A stretch of DNA of 64,000 nucleotides from Chloroflexota bacterium (GCA_014338005.1 QUBZ01000002.1:1-64000), one strand, 5' to 3'; shown: positions 9,037 through 20,562, counted from the stretch's first letter. Program-made: numbers and translations. Notes: a model not told the origin generated them from the letters alone.

Positions 9037-9249
9037 ATGACTAAAGAAGTCAAAATCATTGTTTTTATCCTCGAACGCGGCCCCGGCTACGAAAGCGAAA
9101 ACGTCCTCAGCCGCTCCGAGGCAGAATGGGAAATCGCCAAATTATTGAGCGACGGCTGGTCATTCCTGGGCGCGGGCGGCGGCAAGGGCGCACAGGACCT
9201 TAATGACATTGGTATGGGGTTTGTCCTGCTGGTTCGAGACACACCGTAG
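9037..9249 (+). CDS. Small conserved-looking hypothetical protein
   Basis: A 70-residue soluble protein beginning MTKEVKIIVFILERG. The ATG at 9037 follows AAGGAG at 8-base spacing, and TATAAT stands at 8989-8994. The pattern of beta strand, helix (SRSEAEWEIAKLLSDGW) and strand (MGFVLLVRDTP) resembles short DUF1737/DUF4177-like proteins with a Gly-rich loop, but I cannot name the family with confidence. Confidence 0.7.
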   Translation: MTKEVKIIVFILERGPGYESENVLSRSEAEWEIAKLLSDGWSFLGAGGGKGAQDLNDIGMGFVLLVRDTP

Positions 9250-9301
9250 GGACGGCCTTCTGGCCGCCCGCTGTGCCGGACACGCTGTAGCGCGTCCCTA
9301 C
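9246..9301. repeat. Inverted repeat overlapping a stop codon
   Basis: GTAGGGACG (9246-9254) and CGTCCCTAC (9293-9301) are perfect 9-bp inverted repeats. Inside lies a second hairpin, CGGCC-TTCT-GGCCG. The left arm contains the stop codon of the 70-residue gene. The form resembles dispersed intergenic REP-like palindromes; copy number in the genome cannot be seen here. Confidence 0.5.
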
Positions 9302-9326
9302 ACATCATTTTGATACGATCATCCCT

Positions 9327-9350
9327 GGGGGCGAGGCGTGCCTCGTCCCC
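9327..9350. repeat. GC-rich hairpin
   Basis: GGGGGCGAGGC (9327-9337) pairs with GCCTCGTCCCC (9340-9350), with one G-T wobble and a 2-base spacer. It lies 26 bases after the preceding inverted repeat and just downstream of the minus-strand gene that ends at 9363. No T-run follows on either strand. Confidence 0.4.
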
Positions 9351-9362
9351 CTGACCCCCGAC

Positions 9363-9695
9363 CTACAAAGACTCCGGGTCTTCAAAATGGGCGCGCACAT
9401 CCACCAGCGGCATTTCATCGTGCGTCGTCCGCACGCGGGCGCGTTCGCCGCAGTCGCCCACCTGCTCGCACCACCACTCCCGTTCATCCCAGGCCGGCCC
9501 CCATGGCCCGCTTTCGGGAAACTGCGCGTGCCACCAGGCGGCGCACGCCTCGCAGCAAAAGTCTCGTTCGGGAGAAGTGCAGGGATCTTTTTGGACAACA
9601 GTCTGGCGTGTTGGCCGGATGCGGATGTAAAAATCCATGTCAATTACGGAACCGCAGCCGTCACAGATCAGCATCGGGACGTTTCGGACACTCAT
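9363..9695 (-). CDS. Small putative zinc-binding protein
   Basis: A 110-residue protein starting MSVRNVPMLICDGCG. Two Cys pairs (CDGC near the N terminus and CCEAC about residues 42-46) are spaced like a zinc ribbon. A Trp-rich stretch (AAWWHAQF, EWWCEQVGDC) follows, with two more cysteines. I chose the internal ATG at 9695 because it opens directly into the Cys motif; an upstream frame start exists at 9716. The family is not recognised. Confidence 0.6.
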   Translation of the reverse strand: MSVRNVPMLICDGCGSVIDMDFYIRIRPTRQTVVQKDPCTSPERDFCCEACAAWWHAQFPESGPWGPAWDEREWWCEQVGDCGERARVRTTHDEMPLVDVRAHFEDPESL

Positions 9696-9801
9696 CGAAC
9701 GCCTCCTCAAGCGCATCTTTTCGGCGGTTATCCCCAGTTAACCCCCCCCCCCAGGCCGCGCCAAGTGTTGAATGTCAGCTTTCGTCACGCCGAGCGTAAT
9801 T

Positions 9802-11442
9802 TCACCGGCTGATGACGGTCGCCAGAACGCGCTGCACTTTGAGCGCCAGATGCAAAATCAGCCGGTTATCGGCATCATCCAGGTTCATTTCGGTCAGCTC
9901 GCTGATTCGTTCCAGCCGGTAAACCAGCGTATTGCGGTGAACGTCCAGGTCGGAGGCGGCTTTGGCGAGGTTGCCGTTGGCCTCAAAAAACCCGTTCAGC
10001 GTGCGGATCAGCTCGCCCTGTTTGCGTTCGTCGTGTTCCACCAGCGGCCCCAACGTATCCTGGTAAAAGCGGCGCAGGTGTTCCAGGTTTTTTTCCTTCA
10101 ACGCCAGCAGCAGCTGGAACAGCTTCAGGTCGCCGTAAAACGTCGTTTCTTCCCGGTCGCCAAGCTGGTTGGCGATGCTGAGCGCATCTTTGGCTTCCCG
10201 GTAGGCTTCTCGCAGCGCCGACAGCGCAGCTGCCGGACGGCTGATGCCCGCCCCGACCAAGCCGCTGGGCGTGCGCGTGGCAAGCTGGTCGCGCACTTCC
10301 TCCACCACCCGGCGCACCCGCCCGACCATCGCCGGGTTTTCCACCGGGTACAGCGCCACGATCACATCCACGTACTGCCCCACCGCGCCGTTAATCGAGC
10401 GGCGCGCCATGTCGTCGCGCACCAGCGAAATTAGCGAATCCAGCGGCAGGGGCGCACCCATTTTTGTCACCGCCCGAAAAACCGCCGCCATATACCCGCC
10501 GTTAACGTCAAAACCGGCCTGCTGCGCCCGCGTTACCAGCAGGTCGTCATCGGCGGGCGTGCCGCTCAGCCACATCTGCACCCAGTCGCCGCGCGCCTGC
10601 TCCACCGCGAAGGCGATAGCGCGATTTTTCGCCAGTTCAATCGCGCACACGTCCGCGCCGTAGGTCAGCACCAGGCGGTCGAATTCCTCCAGCGTTTCGT
10701 TTTTACCGACCAGCGAAAGATAACCCGCCACGCGCTTTTCGACCTTCAGCACCGTCGTATGGCCGAGCGGACTGGTCACAATCGCGCCTTCGGTGTCCGG
10801 GGCGCTGGATTCCAGCCAGCTTTGAAACGCGCCATACGGCAGGCTTTGCAGCAGCGCCCGCCCGCTAACGCCGGGGCGGCGAGATACGTTGGGGTACACC
10901 TGCGCCATCAGCACTCCGGCATCGTCATGCACGACTACCGGCCTGGCCGTCGCCCGCGCCAGGATTTGTAACAGGCTGTTCAGGTCGCGGTTTTCTGCCG
11001 CCAGCCGCGCCAACTGCCGCTGGATTTCCATCGCGCGTTGGGTCATCTGCGCCGTATAGTTGGCGATCAGCGTATTCACGGCCCGCTCGATTTTGGTCAG
11101 GCTGCTGTCCTCCGGCAGCGCCAGCAGGCCGATCTGGCTTTCGCCGGCGACGGCCACCGCCGTGTCGGAAATATCGCCGCAGGCGGCCACAGCATGAACG
11201 CCGGCCTGGGCCAGGCTTTGAAGCACCTCGGCCAGCGTAATGCGGCTGTCGTAGCTTTTTAAAACGTCCATCGAAACCAGCGCCAGTTCACCGCCGTAAA
11301 GCTCAGGGAACGCCGGCGGCTGCGCTCGCACCGTCACCGCCCAGTTGATGGTGATGTCCGGCGTGCCGGCGACCAGAGTCGTCCCCAGCGGCAGCGCGAA
11401 CTGCAAAAGCGCCTGAAGCGTCGTCGTATTGTTCTCGTTCAT
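9802..11442 (-). CDS. PucR/CdaR-family transcriptional regulator (second copy)
   Basis: A 546-residue paralogue of the regulator at 2211. It has an N-terminal PucR-like domain (LLQFALPLGTTLVAGTPDI), a central CdaR GGDEF-like region and a C-terminal HTH (NLAKAASDLDVHRNTLVYRL). The ATG at 11442 (MNENNTTTLQ) is preferred: the frame runs 70 residues further upstream but crosses the IleRS terminator hairpin at 11562-11593. It is transcribed away from IleRS and toward the small zinc-ribbon gene. It probably senses a metabolite and controls catabolism or nitrogen genes, as family members do. The ligand and targets are unknown. Confidence 0.9.
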   Translation of the reverse strand: MNENNTTTLQALLQFALPLGTTLVAGTPDITINWAVTVRAQPPAFPELYGGELALVSMDVLKSYDSRITLAEVLQSLAQAGVHAVAACGDISDTAVAVAGESQIGLLALPEDSSLTKIERAVNTLIANYTAQMTQRAMEIQRQLARLAAENRDLNSLLQILARATARPVVVHDDAGVLMAQVYPNVSRRPGVSGRALLQSLPYGAFQSWLESSAPDTEGAIVTSPLGHTTVLKVEKRVAGYLSLVGKNETLEEFDRLVLTYGADVCAIELAKNRAIAFAVEQARGDWVQMWLSGTPADDDLLVTRAQQAGFDVNGGYMAAVFRAVTKMGAPLPLDSLISLVRDDMARRSINGAVGQYVDVIVALYPVENPAMVGRVRRVVEEVRDQLATRTPSGLVGAGISRPAAALSALREAYREAKDALSIANQLGDREETTFYGDLKLFQLLLALKEKNLEHLRRFYQDTLGPLVEHDERKQGELIRTLNGFFEANGNLAKAASDLDVHRNTLVYRLERISELTEMNLDDADNRLILHLALKVQRVLATVISR

Positions 11443-11549
11443 GTTAACCGTTCCAGAAGTATCGCCCCGTTTAACCCGCGCCTCAGCATTGTAAGGCAGC
11501 AAAACCGGCAGCGCCTTGTGAGATATAACTAAATCATATAGCCAATATC

Positions 11550-11593
11550 CACAAAAACAAACAGGATAGGCGCTCATCGTTCCGCCTATCCTG
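11550..11593 (-). terminator. Rho-independent terminator of ileS
   Basis: Perfect 11-bp stem CAGGATAGGCG (11562-11572) and CGCCTATCCTG (11583-11593) with a 10-base loop. On the minus strand it is followed by a T-rich tail (GTTTGTTTTTGTGG). It lies 65 bases past the IleRS stop codon. Confidence 0.85.
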
Positions 11594-11657
11594 CTCTCAA
11601 AAGCGTTAAAAATGCACAAGGCAGAGGGCGAAGCAGCCCGCGCCCTCCCCAATGTTG

Positions 11658-14837
<3,180 letters not shown>

Positions 14838-15005
14838 CGTCGTGTATCTCCGTTCCGGTTAGATACGAATAGATAAAATCAAAACCCAGGGATGGCTATT
14901 CGTCTCCAACCTGCAATCAGCCGCGAGGCGAACGCGCCTTGTTTCGCCATCACGGTAGCACCTCCCGCGCCTCAGATCATGCCTGATTCGGAATAACGAT
15001 GAATT
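14838..15005 (-). promoter_or_regulatory. Structured leader of ileS (type uncertain)
   Basis: Read on the minus strand, the leader contains a hairpin GGCGAA/TTCGCC, a TCAG/CTGA hairpin, and a longer-range pair ACGAATAG/CTATTCGT close to the ribosome binding site. Aminoacyl-tRNA synthetase genes are often controlled by T-box leaders, but the TGGT specifier-end bulge expected for tRNA-Ile is not evident. I report structure only. Confidence 0.3.
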
Positions 15006-15068
15006 TGGTTGATATTATGGCTTAAACAGGCCGTTTTCGGTAGGGTGCAAATCCCGGCGCGGGTACGG

Positions 15069-15602
15069 TCAAAGCTCCAGCCTGGGCGGGATGCTGCCCG
15101 TCCAGAACACTTCCCGCGAGAGGCCGAAATGCGTCTGGCCGTCTTTTTCGTAGCCGCTGGCAATAGTAACTTCCCAACGCATGGCGAAAATCGAAAAATA
15201 CACTTCGCCCGCACACTGCGCCACATGCTGCGGTTCAGCGGGCGCCGGCTCCAGCAGCCTGGACGAGTCGCCCTCACACTCACCGACCGTCACCCGGCAG
15301 ACTCCGCCGCGATCCTGGAAAAACCGCGCGACCGCACAGGCGTTTTCATCCGTGCCGTATAACCAGTCATCCACGCCGTAATCGAGGCCGGTATGGCTTA
15401 ATAAATGCGCGCCTTCCGGCAGCGGCGGGGACGGCGGCGCGATGATGCTGTACAGAACGCCGATCACCTGCGTCCCGATCAACACCGCCAGCGCCAGCGC
15501 CGCGCCGCCCAGCAGCATAACCTGCCAGGGCAAAAACCGCCGCGCCGGTCGGTCGGCATCGTCCGCCGGATTAAGGCTGCCAGGTCTGTTGGTATTCAAC
15601 AA
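15069..15602 (-). CDS. Small membrane-anchored protein
   Basis: Up to 177 residues. One transmembrane segment (about 28-52) is followed by a Pro-rich linker (APPSPPLP) and an outside domain with four cysteines that could form disulfides. The frame opens with TTG and overlaps the end of the preceding gene by 32 bases, so translation may be coupled; the true start is uncertain. It is the last gene of the TPR/GNAT operon. Topology resembles its upstream neighbour (one membrane anchor plus an exported Cys-containing domain). The family is not recognised. Confidence 0.6.
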   Translation of the reverse strand: MLNTNRPGSLNPADDADRPARRFLPWQVMLLGGAALALAVLIGTQVIGVLYSIIAPPSPPLPEGAHLLSHTGLDYGVDDWLYGTDENACAVARFFQDRGGVCRVTVGECEGDSSRLLEPAPAEPQHVAQCAGEVYFSIFAMRWEVTIASGYEKDGQTHFGLSREVFWTGSIPPRLEL

Positions 15603-16074
15603 TCACCATCCCTGCCGTGCCGGTAGCCTCGATGCCGGGCTGGATGTTCACCCGTGTGGACTGCGTGATCTGAAAACCCGAACGGTCGAACATACAGCTC
15701 CACTGGAACGGCACGACGCCAGGCACCCCCCGATCATATTCCAGAAAATTGCCGGCCAGTGGGCTTCGCACGCATTCGCGCAGATCGCTGTCCGCGCTGT
15801 CCGGGTAAAATTCATACATTTTCTGCTGGTAATAATCTTTTACCTGGTCGGCAGTCACGCCGGGAATCTGGTAAAACACCGTGCGCGAGGTGTTGGAATG
15901 GGAGCGCTGCCCCCACAACACCGCGCCCGGATAGACCTCAATTTCCAGCGGAACCTGATGCGACGCGCGATCAATAAAAAAAGAAAGCGCGCCGCCGGCG
16001 ATAATCAGCACACCGATAATAATAGCGATCACGGCGACCCGAAAAATGGAGATGTTGCCATCACGACCTAGCAT
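15571..16074 (-). CDS. Small membrane-anchored protein
   Basis: A 167-residue protein with an N-terminal transmembrane helix (about 11-33) and an outside domain of about 130 residues containing two cysteines (LRECVRS, WSCMF) that may pair. It begins 3 bases after the TPR gene stop and overlaps the next gene. The signal-anchor and exported-domain architecture suggests an envelope role. I do not recognise the family. Confidence 0.65.
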   Translation of the reverse strand: MLGRDGNISIFRVAVIAIIIGVLIIAGGALSFFIDRASHQVPLEIEVYPGAVLWGQRSHSNTSRTVFYQIPGVTADQVKDYYQQKMYEFYPDSADSDLRECVRSPLAGNFLEYDRGVPGVVPFQWSCMFDRSGFQITQSTRVNIQPGIEATGTAGMVIVEYQQTWQP

Positions 16075-16077
16075 GTG

Positions 16078-16878
16078 TCATGCCTCCTCAATTAGCGCCT
16101 GCATCTGCCGAACATCTTCGGCAAGCGACTGGCCGTAAGGGGTATGCCGGAAACGCCGGGCGTTCTCCTGCCAAAAAGGCAGCCCGGCTTGCAGCCTTTC
16201 GCGCGATGGGGGTGGTTCAGCGCCTAATTGATATAACAGATAATCGGCCATTAAAACCCGGTGCGGTTCGCCGGCTGCCTGTTGGCGGTAAACACGCAGC
16301 GCGGCCTGTGTTTCCTCCACACGTCCCTGCCGGAACAGGGCTTCCCCCAAATCCAGGTACACCACCGGCGGCGCGCCAGACATCAGCGCCCGGTTGATGG
16401 CCTCAACAGCCTCGGCATAAGACCCTCTTATCAGCAGTGTACGCCCAAATCCATACAGAGGAAAGGGGTCAGAAGGTCTTAAAGATAGAGCTTTTGTTAA
16501 GACCTGTTCACTTTTTTCCAGGTCGCCCAACTGGCGGTAGGTATTGCCCAGCAGCGTCAGCGCGCGGACATCAGCTTTACCGGCCTGTTCCAGCCGCTCC
16601 AGCGTTTCCCGCGCGGCCTCAAAATCTTCGGCCAAGTAGGCGCGCTGCGCCTGCGTGAAGGGCGTCACCAGCCCTCGATTGGCCCACATAAAAATCGCCT
16701 GCGCCGCCACCAGCAGGCCGAACGTCCCGATCAAAGCCGGCTGGCGGATAGACGGCGGGCCAAAAACCAGCACCAGCAGCGCCAATGCCAGCAGCGCCAA
16801 TGCCAGCGCCATGCCGATTTTCGCCGGACGTTCCCAGGCGCGAAAGCGGCTTACCAACCAGGCAGTCAAACGCCCCAT
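16078..16878 (-). CDS. Membrane-anchored TPR protein
   Basis: A 266-residue protein. Two transmembrane helices near the N terminus (ALALALLALALLVLVFG and a second near residues 48-64) are followed by about four TPR units (for example FEAARETLERLEQAGKADVRAL and DLEKSEQVLTKALSLRPSDP). TPRs mediate protein-protein contacts. The start is ATG 16878 or a TTG at 16899 that overlaps the upstream stop by 4 bases. It is one of three tandem genes with the same layout. Confidence 0.75.
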   Translation of the reverse strand: MGRLTAWLVSRFRAWERPAKIGMALALALLALALLVLVFGPPSIRQPALIGTFGLLVAAQAIFMWANRGLVTPFTQAQRAYLAEDFEAARETLERLEQAGKADVRALTLLGNTYRQLGDLEKSEQVLTKALSLRPSDPFPLYGFGRTLLIRGSYAEAVEAINRALMSGAPPVVYLDLGEALFRQGRVEETQAALRVYRQQAAGEPHRVLMADYLLYQLGAEPPPSRERLQAGLPFWQENARRFRHTPYGQSLAEDVRQMQALIEEA

Positions 16879-16895
16879 CACATCGCCTGTACCGC

Positions 16896-17771
16896 TCAAC
16901 CCAGGTTGGCCGAGTCGGCTTCTGTTAACGCCTGCTGGATGGCGTTCACTTCGTACCGCAGCGCCTGGCCGTAGGCCGTGCCTTCCAGCGCGCCCAGGCT
17001 GGATTTCCAGGCGTCCAGGCCATCGCGGGCGCTCATCATCCGGGCTGCCGCTTTAACGGCCTGCTCGGCGTCCCCGGATTTTTGATAAAACTGCGCCAGA
17101 TGGTAATAAACGCGCACCCCATACATGGCCGGCATCGCGTACAGCGCCGCCCGTTTGAACGATTCGGCAGCGCGTTCGTCATCTCCTGCAAAATGCTGCA
17201 CAAATCCGATTTCCGCCCAGATCACCGGTTGATCGGGTTCCAGTTCCGCCGCCTTCATCAGCGCCTTGCCGGCTTCTTCGTACATGGCCTGCATCCGGTA
17301 GCCGTTCGCCAGCGTGATGTACGAGCCAGGGTCTTCGGGAAAAAGCCGCACAGCGCGGTCGGCGGTGGCCTGCGCCTTGCCCAACTGCCCGGCATAAGCG
17401 TAGGCGCTGGTCAGCAGCATCAACACCTCAGACGTTTCTTTGCCTTCTTTGATCGAACGCTCCAGCAAAGGAATCGCTTCGCCAAAACGAAAAGCCTCAA
17501 TCAAACGGTAAGCGTCCCCATAACCCGAACCCTGACGGCGCGACTGGCGCGCCAGCAGCCAGCCGACGCCGACAAACCACAGCGCCACCATCACGACGGA
17601 CAGGCACAGCCCCACAAGCGCCACCTGAACCGGCGGCGTCAGTCCTTCAGAGTCCGCGCCCCGCTCCGAAAAAAACGCCACCGCCAGCCCGCCGGCGAAC
17701 AAAATCACCCCCCCAAAAGCCAGCAGCAGCGTTATAAACAGCAAAAAAGGTCGAAAAAGGCGGCGCATCAT
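16896..17771 (-). CDS. Membrane-anchored TPR protein
   Basis: A 291-residue protein with two N-terminal transmembrane helices (about 8-31 and 50-71) and a TPR domain from about residue 90 (FGEAIPLLERSIKEGKE; LGKAQATADRAVRLFPEDP; YEEAGKALMKAAELEPDQP). It is the middle of three tandem paralogue-like genes, 3 bases downstream of the first and touching the third. It probably acts as a membrane-tethered scaffold; the partners are unknown. Confidence 0.78.
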   Translation of the reverse strand: MMRRLFRPFLLFITLLLAFGGVILFAGGLAVAFFSERGADSEGLTPPVQVALVGLCLSVVMVALWFVGVGWLLARQSRRQGSGYGDAYRLIEAFRFGEAIPLLERSIKEGKETSEVLMLLTSAYAYAGQLGKAQATADRAVRLFPEDPGSYITLANGYRMQAMYEEAGKALMKAAELEPDQPVIWAEIGFVQHFAGDDERAAESFKRAALYAMPAMYGVRVYYHLAQFYQKSGDAEQAVKAAARMMSARDGLDAWKSSLGALEGTAYGQALRYEVNAIQQALTEADSANLG

Positions 17772-17774
17772 CTT

Positions 17775-18782
17775 TCAGTTCTGCCCCAGCACATCCGGTT
17801 CGATTTCGCCCGCTGCCAGCGCCAGCGCCAGCCGCACGTCATCACCCAGGACGGCGCGCAGCGTATCCGCCTGGCTGCTGTCCAGGATGGTCTGCCATTC
17901 TTCCAGGCCGACCGCCAGTTTTTTGAGCGCGCGCGCCTGTTCCTGCGCCGCCGCCGAGTCGCCGGAGCGGCTGTAAGCGCGCGCCAGATAAAAATGAACC
18001 AGGGCTTGATGGCGCTTCTCCTTAACCCGCAGCGCCAGGGCTTTTTGCAGATGCTCGATGACGGCGCTCGACTGCTTCAGCCGGTCTTCGATCATACCCA
18101 GGTTGTAATATGTCACCCAGTCCTCCGGCGACAGCGCGTTTGCCCTGCGCGCCGCCTCCAGCGCCTCGTCATATTTGCCGGCCTGCATGTACACTTCCGA
18201 CAGCCCATTAAAAGCCACCGCCGAATCTGGGGCCAGCTCCGTCATCTTACGATAATCGCGCGCGGCACGGTCGAGCTTGCCCCACACGCGCAGCACTTCC
18301 GCCCGAAAACGGTAATGTTCGGGGCGTCCCGGTTCGTCCTTGATAACACGATCCATCACCCTGACGGCCTGTTCGTACTCGTTTTTCCGCAGATGGCGCA
18401 CGGCCTCGCGGTAGGCCATCGGCATCCGGCTGCGGGTGAGCAGCAGCCCGGCCACAATCCAGCCAAGCGCCCCGCCCAGCAGCGCCGCGCCGAACTGCGG
18501 GGCAATCACCAGCGCGATAAAAATGGCGATCAGCGCCGGGACGAGGATCGCCAGCCAGCGCCCGCGCTCGTCCGGCGACAGCCGCCCGCCGGCGATGACA
18601 GCCGCCCCCACCAGAAAAACGATCACCAGCAGCGATTGAACGGCGCGCACCCACTCGTACTGGTTGACGAAAGCGTTGAGGATTAAACTGGCGAGGCCGG
18701 TGAGCGCGAACCACAAAACGAAAACCCGCGCCCGCGCCGGGCCGAGAAAAATCTGTATCCGCTGTATCGTTCTGCCGATCAT
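17775..18782 (-). CDS. Membrane-anchored TPR protein
   Basis: A 335-residue protein. Four hydrophobic helices fall in the first 120 residues, followed by about five TPRs (YEQAVRVMDRVIKDEPGRP; LDRAARDYRKMTELAPDSA; YDEALEAARRANALSPEDW). Two in-frame starts (GTG 18785, ATG 18782) are possible. It follows the AlaX gene by 36 bases in the same operon. It has the same plan as the next two genes, with a larger membrane part. Confidence 0.78.
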   Translation of the reverse strand: MIGRTIQRIQIFLGPARARVFVLWFALTGLASLILNAFVNQYEWVRAVQSLLVIVFLVGAAVIAGGRLSPDERGRWLAILVPALIAIFIALVIAPQFGAALLGGALGWIVAGLLLTRSRMPMAYREAVRHLRKNEYEQAVRVMDRVIKDEPGRPEHYRFRAEVLRVWGKLDRAARDYRKMTELAPDSAVAFNGLSEVYMQAGKYDEALEAARRANALSPEDWVTYYNLGMIEDRLKQSSAVIEHLQKALALRVKEKRHQALVHFYLARAYSRSGDSAAAQEQARALKKLAVGLEEWQTILDSSQADTLRAVLGDDVRLALALAAGEIEPDVLGQN

Positions 18783-18818
18783 CACTATTTTTCGCGCCGG
18801 GTTAACCGGCTTTTTAAT

Positions 18819-19535
18819 TCACAGTTCCGGTTCAAGTTCAACATAAATGCGTTTGTTGATGCCGCCCTTGCTTTTATAATCGGCGATGCGAATCCGCCCC
18901 ACTTCCCGCGTGTTGGCGACATGCGTGCCGCCGTCGGCCTGCAAGTCCAGGCCGATGATTTCGACGGTGCGGACTTCCTGGATGCCTTCTGGCAGCAGGT
19001 TGATTTTGGTGCGGATTAAATCCGGGATCAAAAACGCTTCCTCACGGGGCAGGATTTTCACCCGCACGTCGCGCGCCGCCTCGACTTCGGCGTTGATGCT
19101 GGCTTCGATTTCGCTCACCAGGTCTTTTTGCAGCCGCTCGAACTCAAAGTCCATCCGGCCTTGCAGCGGCTCCATGTTGCCGCCCGTCACACTCGCGCCG
19201 TAGTCGCGCCAGACGACCCCGCACAGGATATGCATGGCCGTATGCGTCCGCATCAGCCGGTAGCGCCGCTCCCAATCCAGCACACCCTGCGCGGTTTCGC
19301 CGATGATGGGAAGCCCATTCCCATCCAGGATGTGCAGGCCGCCTTTGACCACTTTCGTCACGACATAACGCTGCTCACCAACCGTCAACCAGCCGGCGTC
19401 GTTGGGCTGGCCGCCCCCGCCGGGGTAAAATGCCGTCCGGTCGAGATAAACCCCGCCCTGCTCGGCATCCACGCCGGTTATCCGCGCCGAAAATTCCCGT
19501 ATGTAACTGTCGGTCTGGTAGAGCAGTTCGGTCAT
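18819..19535 (-). CDS. AlaX-type alanyl-tRNA editing protein
   Basis: A 238-residue free-standing relative of the AlaRS editing domain, which hydrolyses mischarged Ser- or Gly-tRNA-Ala. The AlaRS-like strand RTAFYPGGGGQP lies at 33-44 and the zinc motif HTAMH at 98-102. The C-terminal GGTHVANT is at 202-209. The fourth zinc ligand, usually Cys four residues before the last His (CxxxH), is Asp201 here. The length fits the AlaX-M group. The ATG overlaps the stop of the upstream acetyltransferase gene by 4 bases (ATGA), so the genes are co-transcribed. Confidence 0.88.
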   Translation of the reverse strand: MTELLYQTDSYIREFSARITGVDAEQGGVYLDRTAFYPGGGGQPNDAGWLTVGEQRYVVTKVVKGGLHILDGNGLPIIGETAQGVLDWERRYRLMRTHTAMHILCGVVWRDYGASVTGGNMEPLQGRMDFEFERLQKDLVSEIEASINAEVEAARDVRVKILPREEAFLIPDLIRTKINLLPEGIQEVRTVEIIGLDLQADGGTHVANTREVGRIRIADYKSKGGINKRIYVELEPEL

Positions 19536-20023
19536 GGTTCGTCATCCTTCGGGGATAAATCCGCGCGCATCCGAATCATCACGTTGCGCCCGCCCATCGT
19601 GCGCCAGAAGGCCAGAGCTTCCTGGTTTTTGGCCGCCACGTGCCAGTCAAAGTATCGAACCCGCTGCCCGCGCAGCCAGTCCAGCCAGGCCGTCACCAGC
19701 GCCCGCCCGATGCCCACGCGCCGGAAATCCGGGTGAACATAAATATCGGCCAGGAAACCCGCCGGCTCCTGGTCAAAAACGTCCGGGACAAGATCAATCA
19801 CCATGCCCAGCACGTATCCGATCACGCGCCCTTCACGCTCCGCCACCAGCGCCCGCGTAAACGGGTCGTCCAGGCGCTGCACCAGACGGCGCGCGTAACG
19901 TTGTGCGCCGTTAAAGGCCGCGCCCGGCAAATCCTCATCCAGTGTATGATGAAAATCCACCAGCGCCTGCCACAGGCCGGCGATGGCGTCGGCATCGGAC
20001 GCAGCCGCAGGCCGGATATTCAC
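19532..20023 (-). CDS. GNAT-family N-acetyltransferase
   Basis: A 163-residue protein with the GNAT fold: strand-helix opening NIRPAAASDADAIAGLW and the acetyl-CoA loop VHPDFRRVGIGRALV, matching the R/Q-x-x-G-x-G/A signature. The start is taken at GTG 20023, which overlaps the upstream stop by 4 bases (GTGA); an ATG at 20047 would overlap by 28. The substrate is unknown. It pairs with a second GNAT upstream and AlaX downstream. Confidence 0.85.
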   Translation of the reverse strand: MNIRPAAASDADAIAGLWQALVDFHHTLDEDLPGAAFNGAQRYARRLVQRLDDPFTRALVAEREGRVIGYVLGMVIDLVPDVFDQEPAGFLADIYVHPDFRRVGIGRALVTAWLDWLRGQRVRYFDWHVAAKNQEALAFWRTMGGRNVMIRMRADLSPKDDEP

Positions 20024-20490
20024 GTCAACCACATCACGTCCACCCATTCGGTCGCGCCCATCGAGCGCCAGAAAGCCTGTTCAACCGCGCCGCGAAACGG
20101 CACGTAAACGATCAGATGTTTGATCCCCTGTTCCGACAGCCAGACGCGCAGCGCCTTCACCAGCGCCCGCCCGGCCCCGCCCTGGTAACGATGCGCGTCC
20201 AGCGCCAGGTCTGTCACCGCGCCGATACGCGCCGGCACGAGGCCAGGCGGAGCATCCTGCACCCAGCCGATAATGTACCCGGACAGCGTTTCGCCCGCCG
20301 CCCCGACCAGCACCGCGCAGGCAGGGTCGGCCAGCCATTCCCGCAGGCGGCGCTCCCAGGCCGCGCGCCCCTCAACCGCCAGCAAAAAACGACGGTCAAA
20401 CTGCTGCTGGAGGGTCATTTTTTCGAGCCACAATCGGGAAAGTTCGGGTATGTCGGTTTGCTCTGCCCGGCGAATCGTTATATCGTGCAT
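20020..20490 (-). CDS. GNAT-family N-acetyltransferase
   Basis: A 156-residue GNAT protein (start MHDITIRRAEQTDIPEL). The acetyl-CoA loop reads DAHRYQGGAGRALV. It is the first gene of the minus-strand operon that runs to 15069. The longer frame back to 20721 would overlap the divergent membrane protein gene and has no protein-like sequence, so the ATG at 20490 is chosen. The substrate is unknown. Confidence 0.85.
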   Translation of the reverse strand: MHDITIRRAEQTDIPELSRLWLEKMTLQQQFDRRFLLAVEGRAAWERRLREWLADPACAVLVGAAGETLSGYIIGWVQDAPPGLVPARIGAVTDLALDAHRYQGGAGRALVKALRVWLSEQGIKHLIVYVPFRGAVEQAFWRSMGATEWVDVMWLT

Positions 20491-20556
20491 AACAGCCTGT
20501 ATCACCACCGCTCCGAGAGAATAGCACCGAGAAGCACGCAAAGCAAGCAACTGCGC

Positions 20557-20562
20557 TACAAT
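20557..20562 (+). promoter_or_regulatory. Candidate -10 for a leaderless transcript
   Basis: TACAAT ends 7 bases before the in-frame ATG at 20570. Transcription starting at normal spacing would begin on or next to that ATG. No ribosome binding site precedes either ATG (20561 or 20570). Confidence 0.3.

Noticed and set aside
14900..15005. T-box leader in front of ileS
   Set aside because: The TGGT expected to pair with the tRNA-Ile end and a convincing specifier loop are not found by reading; kept only as structured leader.
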